From assembly GCA_018350325.1 (NCBI GenBank), contig JAEVLN010000008.1, forward strand, positions 1,612,001-1,676,000: DNA of 64,000 nucleotides, written 5' to 3'. The notes under the pieces are model-generated. The model was not told the DNA's origin. It ran no database searches and worked only from the letters and a program-made list of their open reading frames with translations. Below, piece by piece: positions 47,760 through 59,795 of this stretch. Made by a program: the position numbers and the translations under genes. Every line of letters starts with the position of its first letter. Positions within the stretch are counted from its first letter, which is position 1. The DNA comes from Globodera rostochiensis (taxonomy: Eukaryota > Nematoda > Chromadorea > Rhabditida > Heteroderidae).

Positions 47760-48737
47760 CACCATCATTTCAAGAATCCCAGCAGCCGCCGTCAAACAAA
47801 GTCAAAAGACAACAACAAATCTCACCTTCCCTCTGCCCCAGCAGAACCTTGCCCCCTGCTGCCCTTCCCTTACCTTTCCTGTGGCATATTCCCCTCGCCT
47901 TTACCGACCGCCTCTTCATCATCGTCCCTTCGGGCGATGTTGTTGACCCTCGAAGCCAGCCAAGGTCACCCAGCCTTTCTGCCCTCCCATTTTGTGCTAC
48001 CTTTGTCCGTTTCCCTCTATCGCTCGTCGTCCACCCGTACTTTACTGCCCGTCCCATATCAGACAGAGAAGGCTCTCTTCCATTCACCACAGAAACGCAT
48101 TTATAACTCAAAAACAGAACCAATAACATCTCAACAATTAAACGCCTCCCGGCATCTGTTCCCTCTGCTGCTGCACCTTTTGCTCCCCCCCCCACCCTCT
48201 CTAATGTCCTTTATTGCACTTACAATTTTAACCCAAACCCGCTTCTTCTTCGTTTTTTCCCTTCACTTTGGCGGGAGAGAAGAGATGGGGGGGGGGGGGG
48301 CATTGCAATTCCCAACCCTCAGAAGCTACACAAATTTGTCGATTGGAGTCAATTGACCCTTCTTTTCCTCCAATTTGAATTCCCCCCCCCCAGGGTACGC
48401 AAATGTGTCGCCTTCGATCTAAAACACACGATTTGTCGAGGCGAATCTGGATATTTCGCGGCTTCTCACCCACCGCCCATCTGGGAATGTTATTCCACCC
48501 AATCCCCTCCAATTCTCATTGAATTGCGAACATTAAGCCATTAAAAATCTGCTTGCTCATGGATAAAGCCTGAATTTAACTGTCAAAATAGTCATCTGTT
48601 CTGAACAATTGCGAGAAGCGAACTTTGAGATCCTGAATCGGCTTTATTCTGATTTATTATTAAAAATCGCATCGGAGCATTAAACATTTGATACCAAAAC
48701 CTCAAATCAAAACTTTTCTTAAACCGTAACAAACGAT
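47760..48737. repeat. Left copy of a ~0.97-kb direct duplication
   Basis: Nearly identical to 52143-53130, in the same orientation. It starts around CACCATCATTT, passes through AATCCCAGCAGCCGCC and ends at CCGTAACAAACG. Differences are few single-base changes and homopolymer lengths. It encloses the collagen gene and a G-rich array. Mostly C/T-rich, with no convincing coding sequence; no LTR-like TG...CA ends or internal retroelement genes between the copies. Confidence 0.9.
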
Positions 48738-49379
48738 GGGGACAATCCTTTTGTGCCAGCCCCGTCTATTCTAAGGGAATGAAAATGCAACAATGCGCCA
48801 AATTCTGTGGCCTATGCCCCGACTGATTGGGCCATCCTGTGAAATTATGTTGCATATCTCGAACCTAAAAAGTTCATGAATTGTGTAAGTATAAAATCAG
48901 ACGAGTGTTTGGGTCTGTCTCTGTCCAGACCGGCTTTCCCCTCCCCGGACCCGGCTTTCCCCCCTCCCCCCCCCCCTTCCCTTCCCGACAAATGGACACA
49001 CAAATAAGTTAAGATTGATTGGAAAATGTATATAATAAAACTAAAACCGGTATTTTTTGTTTACATTAAGCCTTGAAAAAAGAATGCGAATGTGCGGGGT
49101 GGCAATTTGGACGGACCCGAACAAATCCTCCCTAAATGTTTTCACCAACACGATCTGATAAGGCATGGAGAGAATGCGATGTTGCTGTTTGTCCAACTCA
49201 TCCCATCCGTCATCCTTGACGCTCATCCGGCTTCCCCATCGTTGTTACCCTTTATCCCCCCCCCCCTCTCCAAGGGAATTAATTGGTCAGTATAAAAGAA
49301 CAGCCTCATCACTGGATGCAATTTACGCTACTCCAGCCTAATTAGTTAGTGAAATTCTTACTTCTTTATTTGCGCCAAA
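48738..49379. promoter_or_regulatory. Collagen upstream region with TATA box
   Basis: Contains C-rich tracts (about 48955-48980, 49256-49268) and, at 49290-49298, GTATAAAAG, a good TATA box about 80 bases before the collagen ATG at 49380. The purine-rich/AT-rich remainder has no gene. Confidence 0.55.
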
Positions 49380-51031
49380 ATGGGCGAATTGCCAATTGGA
49401 ACTTTAACCGCGTCGGCGATATTCGCCATAACTTCATTTTGTTCTTTGCTGATCGGCTTTCCACTGATGTTAAACAATGTGGCCAATCTGCAGAGTGAGT
49501 TGGCCCATCACCATCAAATCTACAAGGACATGGTGAGGAAAGGAGCAATCAGAAAGTTTATTTAAATATGAAGAGCAACAATATGTGGCGCGACATTATG
49601 GAGCAGGGCGAAATTGGCCGTCGAGAACGAACCAACACACGACAACGTCGACAATGTATGGAAGGCCTTTGTTTTGAAGGTCCGATCGGTCGAATCGTTT
49701 CCATTCGAAGACCAATCCGCGGCTTCATCTTCCGCTTCCGGGCACGCCGCCCAATCGGTGGCGAATGTCTGCCCCCAAGGGCCGAAGGGGGCGCCAGGCA
49801 TCCCGGGGGAGCCAGGCAATGCCATCCTTGGACAATATTTGTCCATAAGAATGAGTGCACATATTCAGGCCAAGACGGGCAACCCGGACAGCCTGGCCGG
49901 TCGGGGGTTGGAGGAGCTCTGCAGGGAACAGACGGAGTGCGTCCCGATAGCGGTTACGGTGGCGGCGCGTTGCTGAATGCGGAACCATCAGCATTTTGTG
50001 CCCCATGGTAATTTTGGAAATTACAGAGAATACAATGTTTGTTGGACCTGAGCGAATTCAAATTCGTCCCAACTCTCCTATTTCTTATAGCCCGGCAGGG
50101 CTACCCGGACCTCCCGGCTACAAAGGCAAACGTGGACCACGCGGAGAGAAAGGACCCAATGGTTGCATTTGAGGAAAATTTTGGTTATTTGAAAAAATTT
50201 AGGACAGACTGGCCCGCTCGGGCGTGATGGACATCCCGGTTTATGACAAAATAAATAAATAACTCAAAAAAGGTTTTTAGGTGATGAGGGGTCCGAAGGT
50301 GAGATTGGTCTGCAAGGAGACACGGGAGATGCGGGCCCCAAGGGACCTCCCGGAGAGGTCGGCATTGGCTACGCGAAAGGGTCGCCCGGTCCGAAAGGCG
50401 AAGTCGGCCCGCCCGGCGAGGCCGGGGAGGAAGGCCCACCCGGAGAAAGAGGAGAGGACGCACCGCCCGGTTGACCCCCGAAATTTTTGATAATTTTACC
50501 AAAATGTTAGCAGGGCCTCAAGGAGAGGTTGGCCCATCGGGCCCGCCCGGCGAAAGGGGCAGTGAAGGACCTCCGGGGCAGCCGGGACCGGCCGGAAGTC
50601 CAGGTAGGATGCACATTAGGGAATAAAACACTTCTACCGACGAGAACAGGTGCCGATGCCGAATACTGTCCGTGCCCTGAACGCTCCGACGGGCATGAGC
50701 TCGGCCATGCCGCTGACTCGAGGGGTGAAGTCGGACACGGAGCAGCACTTCCGGGAGGAGGGACCTCGGGTGCCGGAAGATCCTTCGGCAGTTCTTCGGC
50801 ACACCCTCCCGCCGGTGAGGCCTTTATTTTAGGGCATTCTTGATTTTAATTCGCACTCCGAATACAAATTTCCTGTTTAGGCTAATAATCATTTCAATCG
50901 TTCCTTACAAATTAGCTGCGGCCATTCCTTCCTCTGCTGCTGTTGGTGTGCAACCGGCGCTGTATCCCCACAGAGACGCCGCTTACAATAAATTCGCGCA
51001 TGCGACCGCACTGCGCCGTCGACACCTCTAA
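49380..51031 (+). CDS. Cuticle collagen
   Basis: Ten phase-consistent exons (49380-49532, 49574-49655, 49711-49815, 49869-50007, 50091-50161, 50203-50238, 50281-50469, 50514-50603, 50650-50814, 50916-51031), 381 residues. The N-terminus has one hydrophobic segment ([20 protein letters not shown]) and a MWRDIM box, then the arginine-rich subtilisin-type site RQRRQ. Gly-X-Y blocks follow, flanked by cysteine knots ([26 protein letters not shown]), interrupted as in nematode collagens. These proteins trimerise, are secreted by hypodermis and crosslinked into cuticle (family knowledge). One intron (49816-49868) has a GC donor, and only that splice keeps the Gly-X-Y register ([13 protein letters not shown]). 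The C-terminal non-collagenous tail is basic (ALRRRHL). Many introns fall in phase 1 within glycine codons. Confidence 0.92.
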
Positions 51032-51164
51032 AAGAAGAGGGAATGATCAATTTTACAAAATAAGATCAAAAAATTACGAATTCAATGCTTTGAAAGAACG
51101 AGAATGAATTGTTATCACTTTTCTTCTTCTGATGACGTGACGATGGTTGCGATGGATGCATTCA

Positions 51165-51945
51165 TTGGGGAGGGGGGGGGACTTTGGAGGAGGGGGGGCG
51201 GGACATTGGAGGAGGGGGGGGGGGGACATTGGAGGAGGGAAGGGGGGGGGGGCTTTGGAGGAGGGGGGGCGGGACATTGGAGGAGGGGGGGGGGGGACAT
51301 TGAAGGAGGGAAGGGGGGGGGGCTTTGGAGGAGGGGCGGGGGGGGGGGACATTGGAGGAGGGGGGGGGGGGACATTGGAGGAGGGGGGGGGCATTGGAGG
51401 AGGGGGAGGGGGGGGGGGGGGACATTGGAGGAGGGAAGGGGGGGGGGGCTTTGGAGGAGGGGGGGGGGGCTTTGGAGGAGGAGAGAAGGGGGGCGGGGCT
51501 TTGGAGGAGGAGGGAAGGGGGGGGGGGCTTTGGAGGAGGGGCGGGGGGGGGGGGGACATTGGAGGAGGGGGGGGGGACATTGGAGGAGGGGGGGGGCATT
51601 GGAGGAGGGGGAGGGGGGGGCATTGGAGGAGGGAAGGGGGGGGGGCTTTGGAGGAGGGGGGGGGGGGCTTTGGAGGAGGAGAGAAGGGGGGGGGGGCTTT
51701 GGAGGAGGAGAGAAGGGGGGGGGGGGGGGCTTTGGAGGAGGAGGGAAGGGGGGGGGGAGCTTTGGAGGAGGGGGGGGGGGACATTGGAGGAGGGGGGGGG
51801 GGGGACATTGGAGGAGGGAAGGGGGGGGGGGCTTTGGAGGAGGAGGGGGGGGGGACTTTGGAGGAGGAGGGGGGGGGGGGACTTTGGAGGAGGAGGGGGG
51901 GGGGGGGGGGGGGGGACTTTGGAGGAGGAGGGGGGACTTGGAGGT
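51165..51945. repeat. G-rich minisatellite (GGAGGAGGGGG units)
   Basis: About 25 units of 28-38 bp sharing ATTGGAGGAGG or CTTTGGAGGAGG separated by runs of G. Reading frames across it (Gly/Trp/Arg or Pro/Ser/Lys) are compositional. G runs on the plus strand have quadruplex potential. It lies just 3' of the collagen gene. Confidence 0.9.
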
Positions 51946-52142
51946 CGACCTTGACTCTTTCTCTCTTTCTCTTTCTTTCCTATTTCCTCCTCCGCACTTT
52001 GCACCGTTTATTTCTTACTCTTCCGTTTTTGATGAATTTTGTCTTGTCTGAGTTTTTCAGAATTTAACCGGGGGTGGGTGGGGGGGGGGGGTCGAGTGAT
52101 TACATATTTTGGATAATCTTCGCAAATTAAGCACTGATTGCT

Positions 52143-53130
52143 CACCATCATTTCTCTAAGAATCCCAGCAGCCGCCGTCAAACAAAGTCAAAAGACAACA
52201 ACAAATCTCACCTTCCCTCTGCCCCAGCAGAACCTTTGACCCCTGCTGCCCTTCCCTTACCTTTCCTGTGGCATATTCCCCTCGCCTTTACCGACCGCCT
52301 CTTCATCATCGTCCCTTCGGGCGATGTTGTTGACCCTCGAAGCCAGCCAAGGTCACCCAGCCTTTCTGCCCTCCCATTTTGTGCTACCTTTGTCCGTTTC
52401 CCTCTATCGCTCGTCGTCCACCCGTACTTTACTGCCCGTCCCATATCAGACAGAGAAGGCTCTCTTCCATTCACCACAGAAACGCATTTATAACTCAAAA
52501 ACAGAACCAATAACATCTCAACAATTAAACGCCTCCCGGCATCTGTTCCCTCTGCTGCTGCACCTTTTGCTCCCCCCCCCACCCTCTCTAATGTCCTTTA
52601 TTGCACTTACAATTTTAACCCAAACCCGCTTCTTCTTCGTTTTTTCCCTTCACTTTGGCGGGAGAGAAGAGATGGGGGGGGGGGGGCATTGCAATTCCCA
52701 ACCCTCAGAAGCTACACAAATTTGTCGATTGGAGTCAATTGACCCTTCTTTTCCTCCAATTTGAATTCCCCCCCCCCCCCCAGGGTACGCAAATGTGTCG
52801 CCTTCGATCTAAAACACACGATTTGTCGAGGCGAATCTGGATATTTCGCGGCTTCTCACCCACCGCCCATCTGGGAATGTTATTCCACCCAATCCCCTCC
52901 AATTCTCATTGAATTGCGAACATTAAGCCATTAAAAATCTGCTTGCTCATGGATAAAGCCTGAATTTAACTGTCAAAATAGTCATCTGTTCTGAACAATT
53001 GCGAGAAGCGAACTTTGAGATCCTGAATCGGCTTTATTCTGATTTATTATTAAAAATCGCATCGGAGCATTAAAAGCCGCATTTGATACCAAAACCTCAA
53101 ATCAAAACTTTTCTTAAACCGTAACAAACG
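52143..53130. repeat. Right copy of the ~0.97-kb direct duplication
   Basis: Same orientation and near identity to 47760-48737; extra TGA near 52238 and a longer poly-C distinguish it, plus AAAAGCCGCAT versus AAACAT near the end. Unlike the left copy it is followed by unrelated sequence (GGGCAATCGAAC). Confidence 0.9.
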
Positions 53131-53928
53131 GGCAATCGAACAACAACGTCCGAAAAGTCTTTGGGCGGCATTCATTGCGCTGTGCCATCGCGCTTCTGCA
53201 GCACAATATCACGACTCCCAACGACTGCCTACGGAAGTGACGACATTCGATTAATCCACGGCTTCCTGACCCCTCCCCCCCCCCTCTCCCTCTCCCTTCA
53301 GCTTCTTCTGTTTTTCGTGGGTTCCATCTCGAACCAATTAATGTCTTGTCCAGCCTTGAAATCCAACTATTCCACTCTGTGTACTGCTTCTTCCCCCATG
53401 GGATCGGACCATTTTATGCAAACCCTCCGCCCGCCCGGCCGTCATCACTCCTCCGACTTCTTTCCCCTCCCCATCTTCTTTCGTTGTTTTATTGCGCATG
53501 AAATTGTAAAGGCGCTGGAGGGATGAGACAGAACACCCTCCCCCCCCCCGGCGGTTTATTGGCGTCCTTTCCCTTCTCCCCCCCCCCCCCATTGATCGTT
53601 CACACCGGCGGGGGCGTCTCCCCCCCCCCCCCTTCACTTTTGGAATTAGGAAGGAATGGATTACAATTGCTGGTTTAAACTTAATTTCAGCTTCGGCTTC
53701 CCAAAACTCTGGCTCTGGACTTCCAAAATTCAAAGGCTCCAATTCGAAATTTTTTGACTCGGACTTCCCAACCCTTTTAAAAGCGCCCGTCTGGAGATTT
53801 GTTAGCATTAATTACAAATAAATATGAAAGTTAAAAACTCGGAATTCCGTTGGATTGGTCGGTCGTATCTGACGCATTTAATTTTTTATTGAAATTTAGG
53901 CAATCGTTGCAATATCTTTGGCGTCACA
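53131..53928. other. Intergenic region with poly-C tracts
   Basis: No supported gene. C runs at about 53272-53284, 53540-53549, 53578-53590 and 53619-53632. Near 53690-53770 there is a short imperfect repeat of CTTCGGCTTCCCAAA-like sequence. Confidence 0.45.
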
Positions 53929-55691
53929 ATGTTAAATGCTTTTGGCGGCTCATCAAATCCCCCACCGCCGGTCCCCCCTCGGGGCGTAACCGCCGCTCCC
54001 TCTTCAACTGGCGCCTTTGGCATCGGACCAAATAAAGAGGCAACAAATTAACAAATAAAATTATTTGGTGTCGTATAAATTCATAATTTCTTACGGTCTT
54101 CTGCAGAAGGACAAAGTGGGAAATGTGCGCGAGTCCATTGGCATTCTGTTCGTGTTCACCATCAGCGTGGCCGTTCTCTCCTCCTCCGCGTTTATCTTCA
54201 AATATGCCCTCAGGGACAGGACGGTTTACGAAGAAATGGTCGATTATTTGGGTAACGACGACACGCAATTGCAAATGCTTCTAAAATCAATCAATTAATC
54301 GACATTAAATATATTAATTAGGCCAACCCCTTTAAAACAGACAAAACGGTTAGCATCAGCAAGATCAATTACAACGTAATGCTGGGCGTTTACGAGTTGA
54401 AGCCGAGCGAATTGGACGGTTTGGACGATCACAGAAAGGTCAGAAGCTCTAGAAGCTGAGATTTTAGAATTTTGACTTTCAGTACAAATCGCTGATGTGG
54501 GCCTTTCTGCTAGCCGACCTCTCATCCCTGCTCCTCTTCGCCATCTCGGCCTTCTTCTACTTCAGTGCCGAAACTTCGAAGGGCCTCATCCGCGTCCTCT
54601 TTTGGGTTCTTTTCCTTTATGTTGTTGTTCAACTTGTTTTACTCTTTAATCTCTCAGATTTTCCTACTCCTCGGCCTTTTGTTCGCCTTGGTGGAGATGT
54701 CCTTGTTCACCTTCCTCATCTCCCCGTACCTTTCCAAATTGCCGAATTCGACCGTCGCCCTCCTCGACCACGCCATTCCCTACAATCCGGGAGGGTTGGC
54801 CCAAATGGAGCAGAAATTTGGGTGCATTTTTGACCAAAACCTCTACGAGACGTTCAAACGCCAAATGAACCCGCGGGTGCCTTTTTAAATGATTGACGTG
54901 ACGTTAATTGGGGGAAGGAAAGACAATTTGCAGAACACCTGCGACCCGTACCTTCTGTCCAGTTTTGTGCCCAAGTCCCTCCTGGTCGTCTTCATCTCTC
55001 TCCGACTCGTTCTCGTCTTTATCTTCCTCTCTCTGGTTGCTGCTCCCCAAAGTTCGCTCAGCACATCGCTGTTCAAATGCATTGTGCGCGTTAAGCCCGC
55101 GATCAGATACAAAAAGAAGTGCTTAGAATAAAAATGTCTCACAAATTCCTTTGGTGGTTAAGCGCAAATGGCACTCTCGCAAAGAAATTGCCACCATATT
55201 ACGCGCACAATTCCCCGACGAAAACGACGTTCGGAGTGAAGGAGAATGTGCCAATCTCTTCCCCACTGCCAATCGGCACACAAATTCCACCAAAAACGCC
55301 GCCATTGGGTCATTTGGATCACAGAATAAAGTGAGCACCAAAACATTTTGGGCCAATGCCAGTTTGCCCTTTAGCTACAACAACGCCGCCTTCTTCGCTG
55401 TCTCAGGCGCCAACCCAAACTATGGAGTCAATTTGGGAGGCGGGCGAAGTTCGCGCAGCTCAGAAATTTCCATCACCAAATGTGGCGGAGACAATTTGGC
55501 AACGTCCGACCCGTTGAGGAGGCAAATGTCCCTTTCCCATCTGTAAGTGATCAGTGACTGATCGGTCGGATGACCGGCAAAAGTGAGGCGTCAGATCGGT
55601 AGATCAATGAATGCCGAATCGTTATTCAGATGATCGACCTTATTTTAGGGGAAGTACGCACACAACGAACAGTTTGGTGTCCGAAGTTTGA
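53929..55691 (+). CDS. Four-TM protein with proline-rich N-terminus
   Basis: Eight phase-consistent exons: 53929-54039, 54107-54238, 54322-54438, 54483-54605, 54658-54876, 54934-55083, 55163-55542 and 55649-55691, about 424 residues. The N-terminus has PPPPVPPR, an SH3-ligand-type motif. Four membrane segments follow: ILFVFTISVAVLSSSAFIF, WAFLLADLSSLLLFAIS, FLLLGLLFALVEMSLF and LLVVFISLRLVLVFIFLS, with a larger loop between TM3 and TM4 holding two cysteines. Topology is tetraspanin-like but the CCG motif is absent, so I do not call it one. The cytosolic tail is long and ends SEV, a possible PDZ ligand. First intron (54040-54106) has a GC donor. A shorter alternative ends at 55131 if the intron 55084-55162 is retained. 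Confidence 0.7.
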
Positions 55692-56254
55692 GCGTTTGTC
55701 GGAAGAAAGCGCCGCGGGGTTACTTTTTGGATGCTTCTTTCATATTTTTGAACTCTTTCCGTCATTATTTAATAGCAAGCAATTGCACGACTTTAGCAGC
55801 TTTTCTTAAAAGGTTCTGGAAAATTTGTTGGATTTATTCTTTGGCAAAGATTGTTTCTCCTTTACATTCCAATCGCTTTCCATTCTTTGCTTTTCATAAA
55901 ACCTTTTGTCGATCACATCACCATTAAATTTATGCCATTCGAAGCCTGCTGGATATATTCATTTTCATTTTATTCACTCATTCCTCACTTTTGTTACTTT
56001 CTTCATATCCAACCATTTAAATATAAAATTCTCAGCTTGTTTTGGATTGTTATTAATGTATAAAACAATTTTACTAATTGCCGAAGCATTTTTTAAAAAT
56101 AAAATTAAAAAAATGGCTGTGAATGATCTGATCCGATTGCATTGGAATGAATCAATAAATTCTTCGTTCGTTTGATGCCGTCCCAAATTTGCGCGGGAGG
56201 GAGCGCGTCCGATTGGACTGAATGAGTTTTAGAAAAAAATATACACGGAACGGC
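55692..56254. other. Intergenic region between convergent genes
   Basis: AT-rich with no gene supported; 3' flanks of the four-TM gene and the TTLL-like gene. Confidence 0.4.
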
Positions 56255-58939
56255 TTAAACGGCAAGTCGGCCACCTGTTGTTTGGCCTTCTTCCGTGGCG
56301 GGTGTCCCCCTGCGGCGATGTTTCCGCTTGAGTGGTCGATGAGTTGTCTCGGAATCCGACTTGGCAGCAAATAAATCCTCACCAAATTGTTGTTGGAGTC
56401 CGTTTCCCTTAATTTGTAAGAGCGGAGTTGTCAGCCCCAAGCCGACCATCCCAGCAGAGCTCACCCATCCGACCGATTCTCCACCCGCTCCTTCTGCTGC
56501 TGCTGCTGCTGAGACTGCTCGCATTTCTTCTCAACCAATTCGGCACGTCTCAGCCGTGTCGACCGCACTCCGTAACGGCGAAGTGTCGAGTCGCAGTGGG
56601 CGAAAAGTCGCATAACGGAGGCCAACATTTGCGTTTCTCCATTTTCGTTACGGAGAAATTTGAGCTTGGCAATGTGAAAAAAAAGCTGAGAATGGAGCAA
56701 CGTTTGAAAGAATTGGTCTAAAATAAGTCACTTTCAAAAATCCATGAAAAGGCAACCCGGGTGCGCCCGAGGGGACGGTTTTGCCGGTGCTGTTAAAGTA
56801 CGTGTTAATCTTATTGAACTTCGTTTCCAATTCGTTCAGAGACATCACATCGCTCAGCTGACATTTTCTTTGGAATCAAAAATAAACGAATTTAAAATCT
56901 GAGGAAGTGCCTGAGAAATGCTTTTATCGATGGAAGCGAAATCAAAAGGGTGTGACGGATGGACACAAATTGGAGGTACAAGTAGACGGCTCTGTCCAAG
57001 ATCAGCAAGTGTTTGCTAACTTGGCCATAGCGATCCGGAAAAACCTGAAAAGGCAATTAGTGAAAGAATCTATTAAATTGGCAGTTTTAAAGTGAAGTGA
57101 GTGCCTCGGAAAGGTGCGGTCTCAGCGTCTTCCTCAGCATGCCGAGGTCGTCTTGCGTCCTCATTGCCTTGTGAAGTGTGACAGCTGACCCGGCGGCGGA
57201 AATGTTTGTGTCACTCGAAATTACCGACAGAATGTCCCATTGTTGCAATTCGTGCGATATTTCGACGCCGTTTGGCATTTCCATTTTTCTTAACGATAAA
57301 ATTTGTTTGGCCAATTCGCCCACAATTGTCACTCACTTTCTTTCCCATTTTGTTGCGTTTGCTGAGTAGAAAGGGTCCAACTGATCCAACACCAGCAAAA
57401 GACAATCTCTCACTAAAGGCACCTTGATCATCTGATCAATGAAACCTCCAATTAAAAAGTTTGGCCCTTTAAAAGAAGACTTCGTCGACAATGGAGCGTA
57501 CTTGAAGGATGGACTGCTCGGAGGCCTTAGCAGATTGGGGGGACCCTTCTTTAGATACAACAGTTTTGGTCAAATTATGCTCCACAGTGAGCGAAGGGGC
57601 AGAGTTCACCTCCAACAGTTGAGGAATTCCGTCTTGACGAATCAAAATGTCAAAACCCATAATCTACAGCAAAAAATGTTGCTTATAAGATTCATCCATT
57701 TGACGCATTGTCTGAAAATGATGGCACCTGAAAGCACAGCGGTGCCGCACTTCCGCGCAGTTCACCGAAATGGTGTTCGTAGTTGAGCATAATCTCCGGC
57801 ACCATGGCCAGAACGGTCTTGGCGATGATCAGCTTAATGTCCTTCCAGAGTCGTCTTGTCCTGACCCCTTTTTGCTCCATCTGATGAAAAACTGTTGACA
57901 GAAGTCGCTTACTTCCTGAAATATCCTCCGACTGTTAACTTCGAGTGCCAACATTCTTCACCCCTCAGCTGTTCTCTCAAGGAATGGCTGTGCACATAGG
58001 CGTCGTTGGCCTTGTTCAGCGAGTAATTGGTCAAATGTGCATAAAAATTGTCGAAGTTCTCGGGGCTAGGTCGAACATATTTTTCTGTGCAGAATCTGGC
58101 CATCCCTACGAACTTTCAAATTCACAATTTGCCCAATCAGAAGGCACCTTCCCTCGCCACATAAATGGAAAGTGGGTTGATGCTTTTGATCACCGCGTAG
58201 ACGCGAAGGTCGAATTTGAGGCCATCCGCAAGCAGATAAGGGTCTGTCACGTACTCCTGGATCAACTGTCGCGAGGTTGTGGACTTCAGCTCCTCGTATG
58301 AACAGATTAGGTATATGCCCGTCCCCTGAGCCCCTGAAGAATAGATCAGGTACTCTGATCGTCGAAAATTGATCGGGAAACTGAACCCTCGTCCGGCTTT
58401 ACAATGAAGCAGAGGGCCTTGCCCGCATCCCGTTGCTGCGTGCAGTAACTTTTGAAACTGTCCAAGTGGGCAGGAAGGACCCAACTTTGCGGGTAAAAGG
58501 CGTATTCATCGGGGAACAGTTCCCGCATCGATCGGATAGCTTCTGTCAATGACACTTTCTTGGCTAATTCGCTCATCCCTCAAAGTTGAAGTGAGAGTTA
58601 ACTTCATTAATTGCTGCCAAATTCCATTTAGTTTACTTACTCATAACGCGGTCATTAATAATTAATTTATAAGCTTTCACCCGGAAATTTGTTCACGCGG
58701 CCTCCGTCTTTCACCACGTCTTTCATGTCCGGATAAACCACACTATGCCAATAAATGTCACAAGTCCGTCCAGCCGATGTTGGCTCATTGAATTCTCGAA
58801 TGCCAAGTTGTTGGGCACAAAATGACACCACTTGAGAATTGCTGATGGGTTTTGGGGTTGTCAACGCATTAATTAGCTCGAACGTTTCCTCCTAACCTCA
58901 CCTTTTGGCCCTGGAAGTGTCAATGCTAAATCGCTCCAT
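56255..58939 (-). CDS. Tubulin tyrosine ligase-like (TTLL) enzyme
   Basis: TTLL enzymes add amino acids, usually glutamate, to tubulin tails in cilia and neurons, using ATP. The start is probably 58939 (MERFSIDTSRAK, joined in phase to SNSQVVSFCAQQLGIREF). Then come FPDEYAFYPQSWVLPAHL, FIVKPDEGSVSRSIF (the family KPD/E ATP-binding loop), LIQEYVTDPYLLADGLKFDL and LRVYAVIKSINPLSIYVARE, the active-site block FCTEKY...NFYAHLTNYSLNK, a linker with AKTVLAMVPEIMLNY, and DILIRQDGIPQLLEVNSAPS (metal-binding EVN). These match the catalytic core in order. The C-terminal extension contains a glutamine run (about 56480) and a basic KRKHRRR patch. 3' limit is approximate. Some exon junctions were not placed. 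Confidence 0.9.
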
Positions 58940-59795
58940 TAAAATATCAGTTGAGAATAAGCAAGGAACGTCGATTTTGGCATTTTAGCATTTTCAATGG
59001 CCGATTTGAATGCTTCTCGGGGAATGGTCCCTAAATCAAAGTGTTCTTCTCTGCTGCTGGTTACTTCGTTTGTCTGTTGAAGACGCCCCAATTTGATTGA
59101 AATGAGTTTTGGTTATGGGGGGGGGGGGGGGGGGGGGGAGGGACTTTTGGGGGAGTCAATGGATGAGACGATTGACGCGTTGAAAGTGCCAACCCTCGAA
59201 GCGCCTCCCTCCACCGACGGCGCCTTCCCTGAGAGTGACCCGACTATTTGGCCATCATTCTTTGCCACCCCCCCCCCCCGCCGCTTCAATTATTTTTCGT
59301 CTCCCGGGGCAACAAAAGGCATTTCAATGATTTCGTCTGCTAATTGTCATTGGCACAGTTTGCAATAGCTACAATTTTCTTTCCGGTTAATACAAAATAC
59401 CTAATTTTTATTTGCTTTTTACCCTTCCATTCCATCGAATGCCATTTAAATATCGGAGCTCCAATTGCTGATATGATTGAAAATTGGCCTTCTGTCTGCT
59501 GACAGGAGATTAAGCAGTTACATCTTGTAGATCAGCAGCTATTTCTTATATTTTAGACCATTTCCTTCGCCAAAAAGCAGGGCATTTCCGTTTTTTGTTT
59601 TTTTGAATCACAAAGTCTGTCCATCGCAACGATTGTATCAATGCAAAATAAAAAATCCACAAAATTTGTAGGTCATCGTGACAACTCCTTTCTGCTACTG
59701 AAGCCCACCAATTGTTCGGACGCTCCGATTGCGGCCGGGTTGGAATTGTATTCCTTCGAGAGGAAAGGACGAATTTCATATACCAATCGCTGATT
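58940..59795. other. Intergenic region with a long poly-G run
   Basis: 5' flank of the TTLL-like gene and 3' flank of the aquaporin. A run of about 23 G lies at 59117-59139 and a C run at 59268-59278. No gene supported. Confidence 0.4.

Noticed and set aside
47770..48360. Coding frames in the duplicated segment (e.g. 199 residues at 47757)
   Set aside because: Frames are broken differently in the two copies by small indels, and no family or splice pattern is seen.
51074..52067. Frames of up to 315 residues across the collagen downstream array
   Set aside because: G-rich minisatellite translated in several frames; not Gly-X-Y collagen.
47760..53130. LTR retrotransposon bounded by the two 0.97-kb direct repeats
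   Set aside because: The interior is a collagen gene and a G-rich array; no gag/pol, primer-binding site, polypurine tract or TG...CA ends.
53338..53808. 156-residue minus-strand frame
   Set aside because: It passes through poly-C tracts and a local repeat and has no recognisable features.
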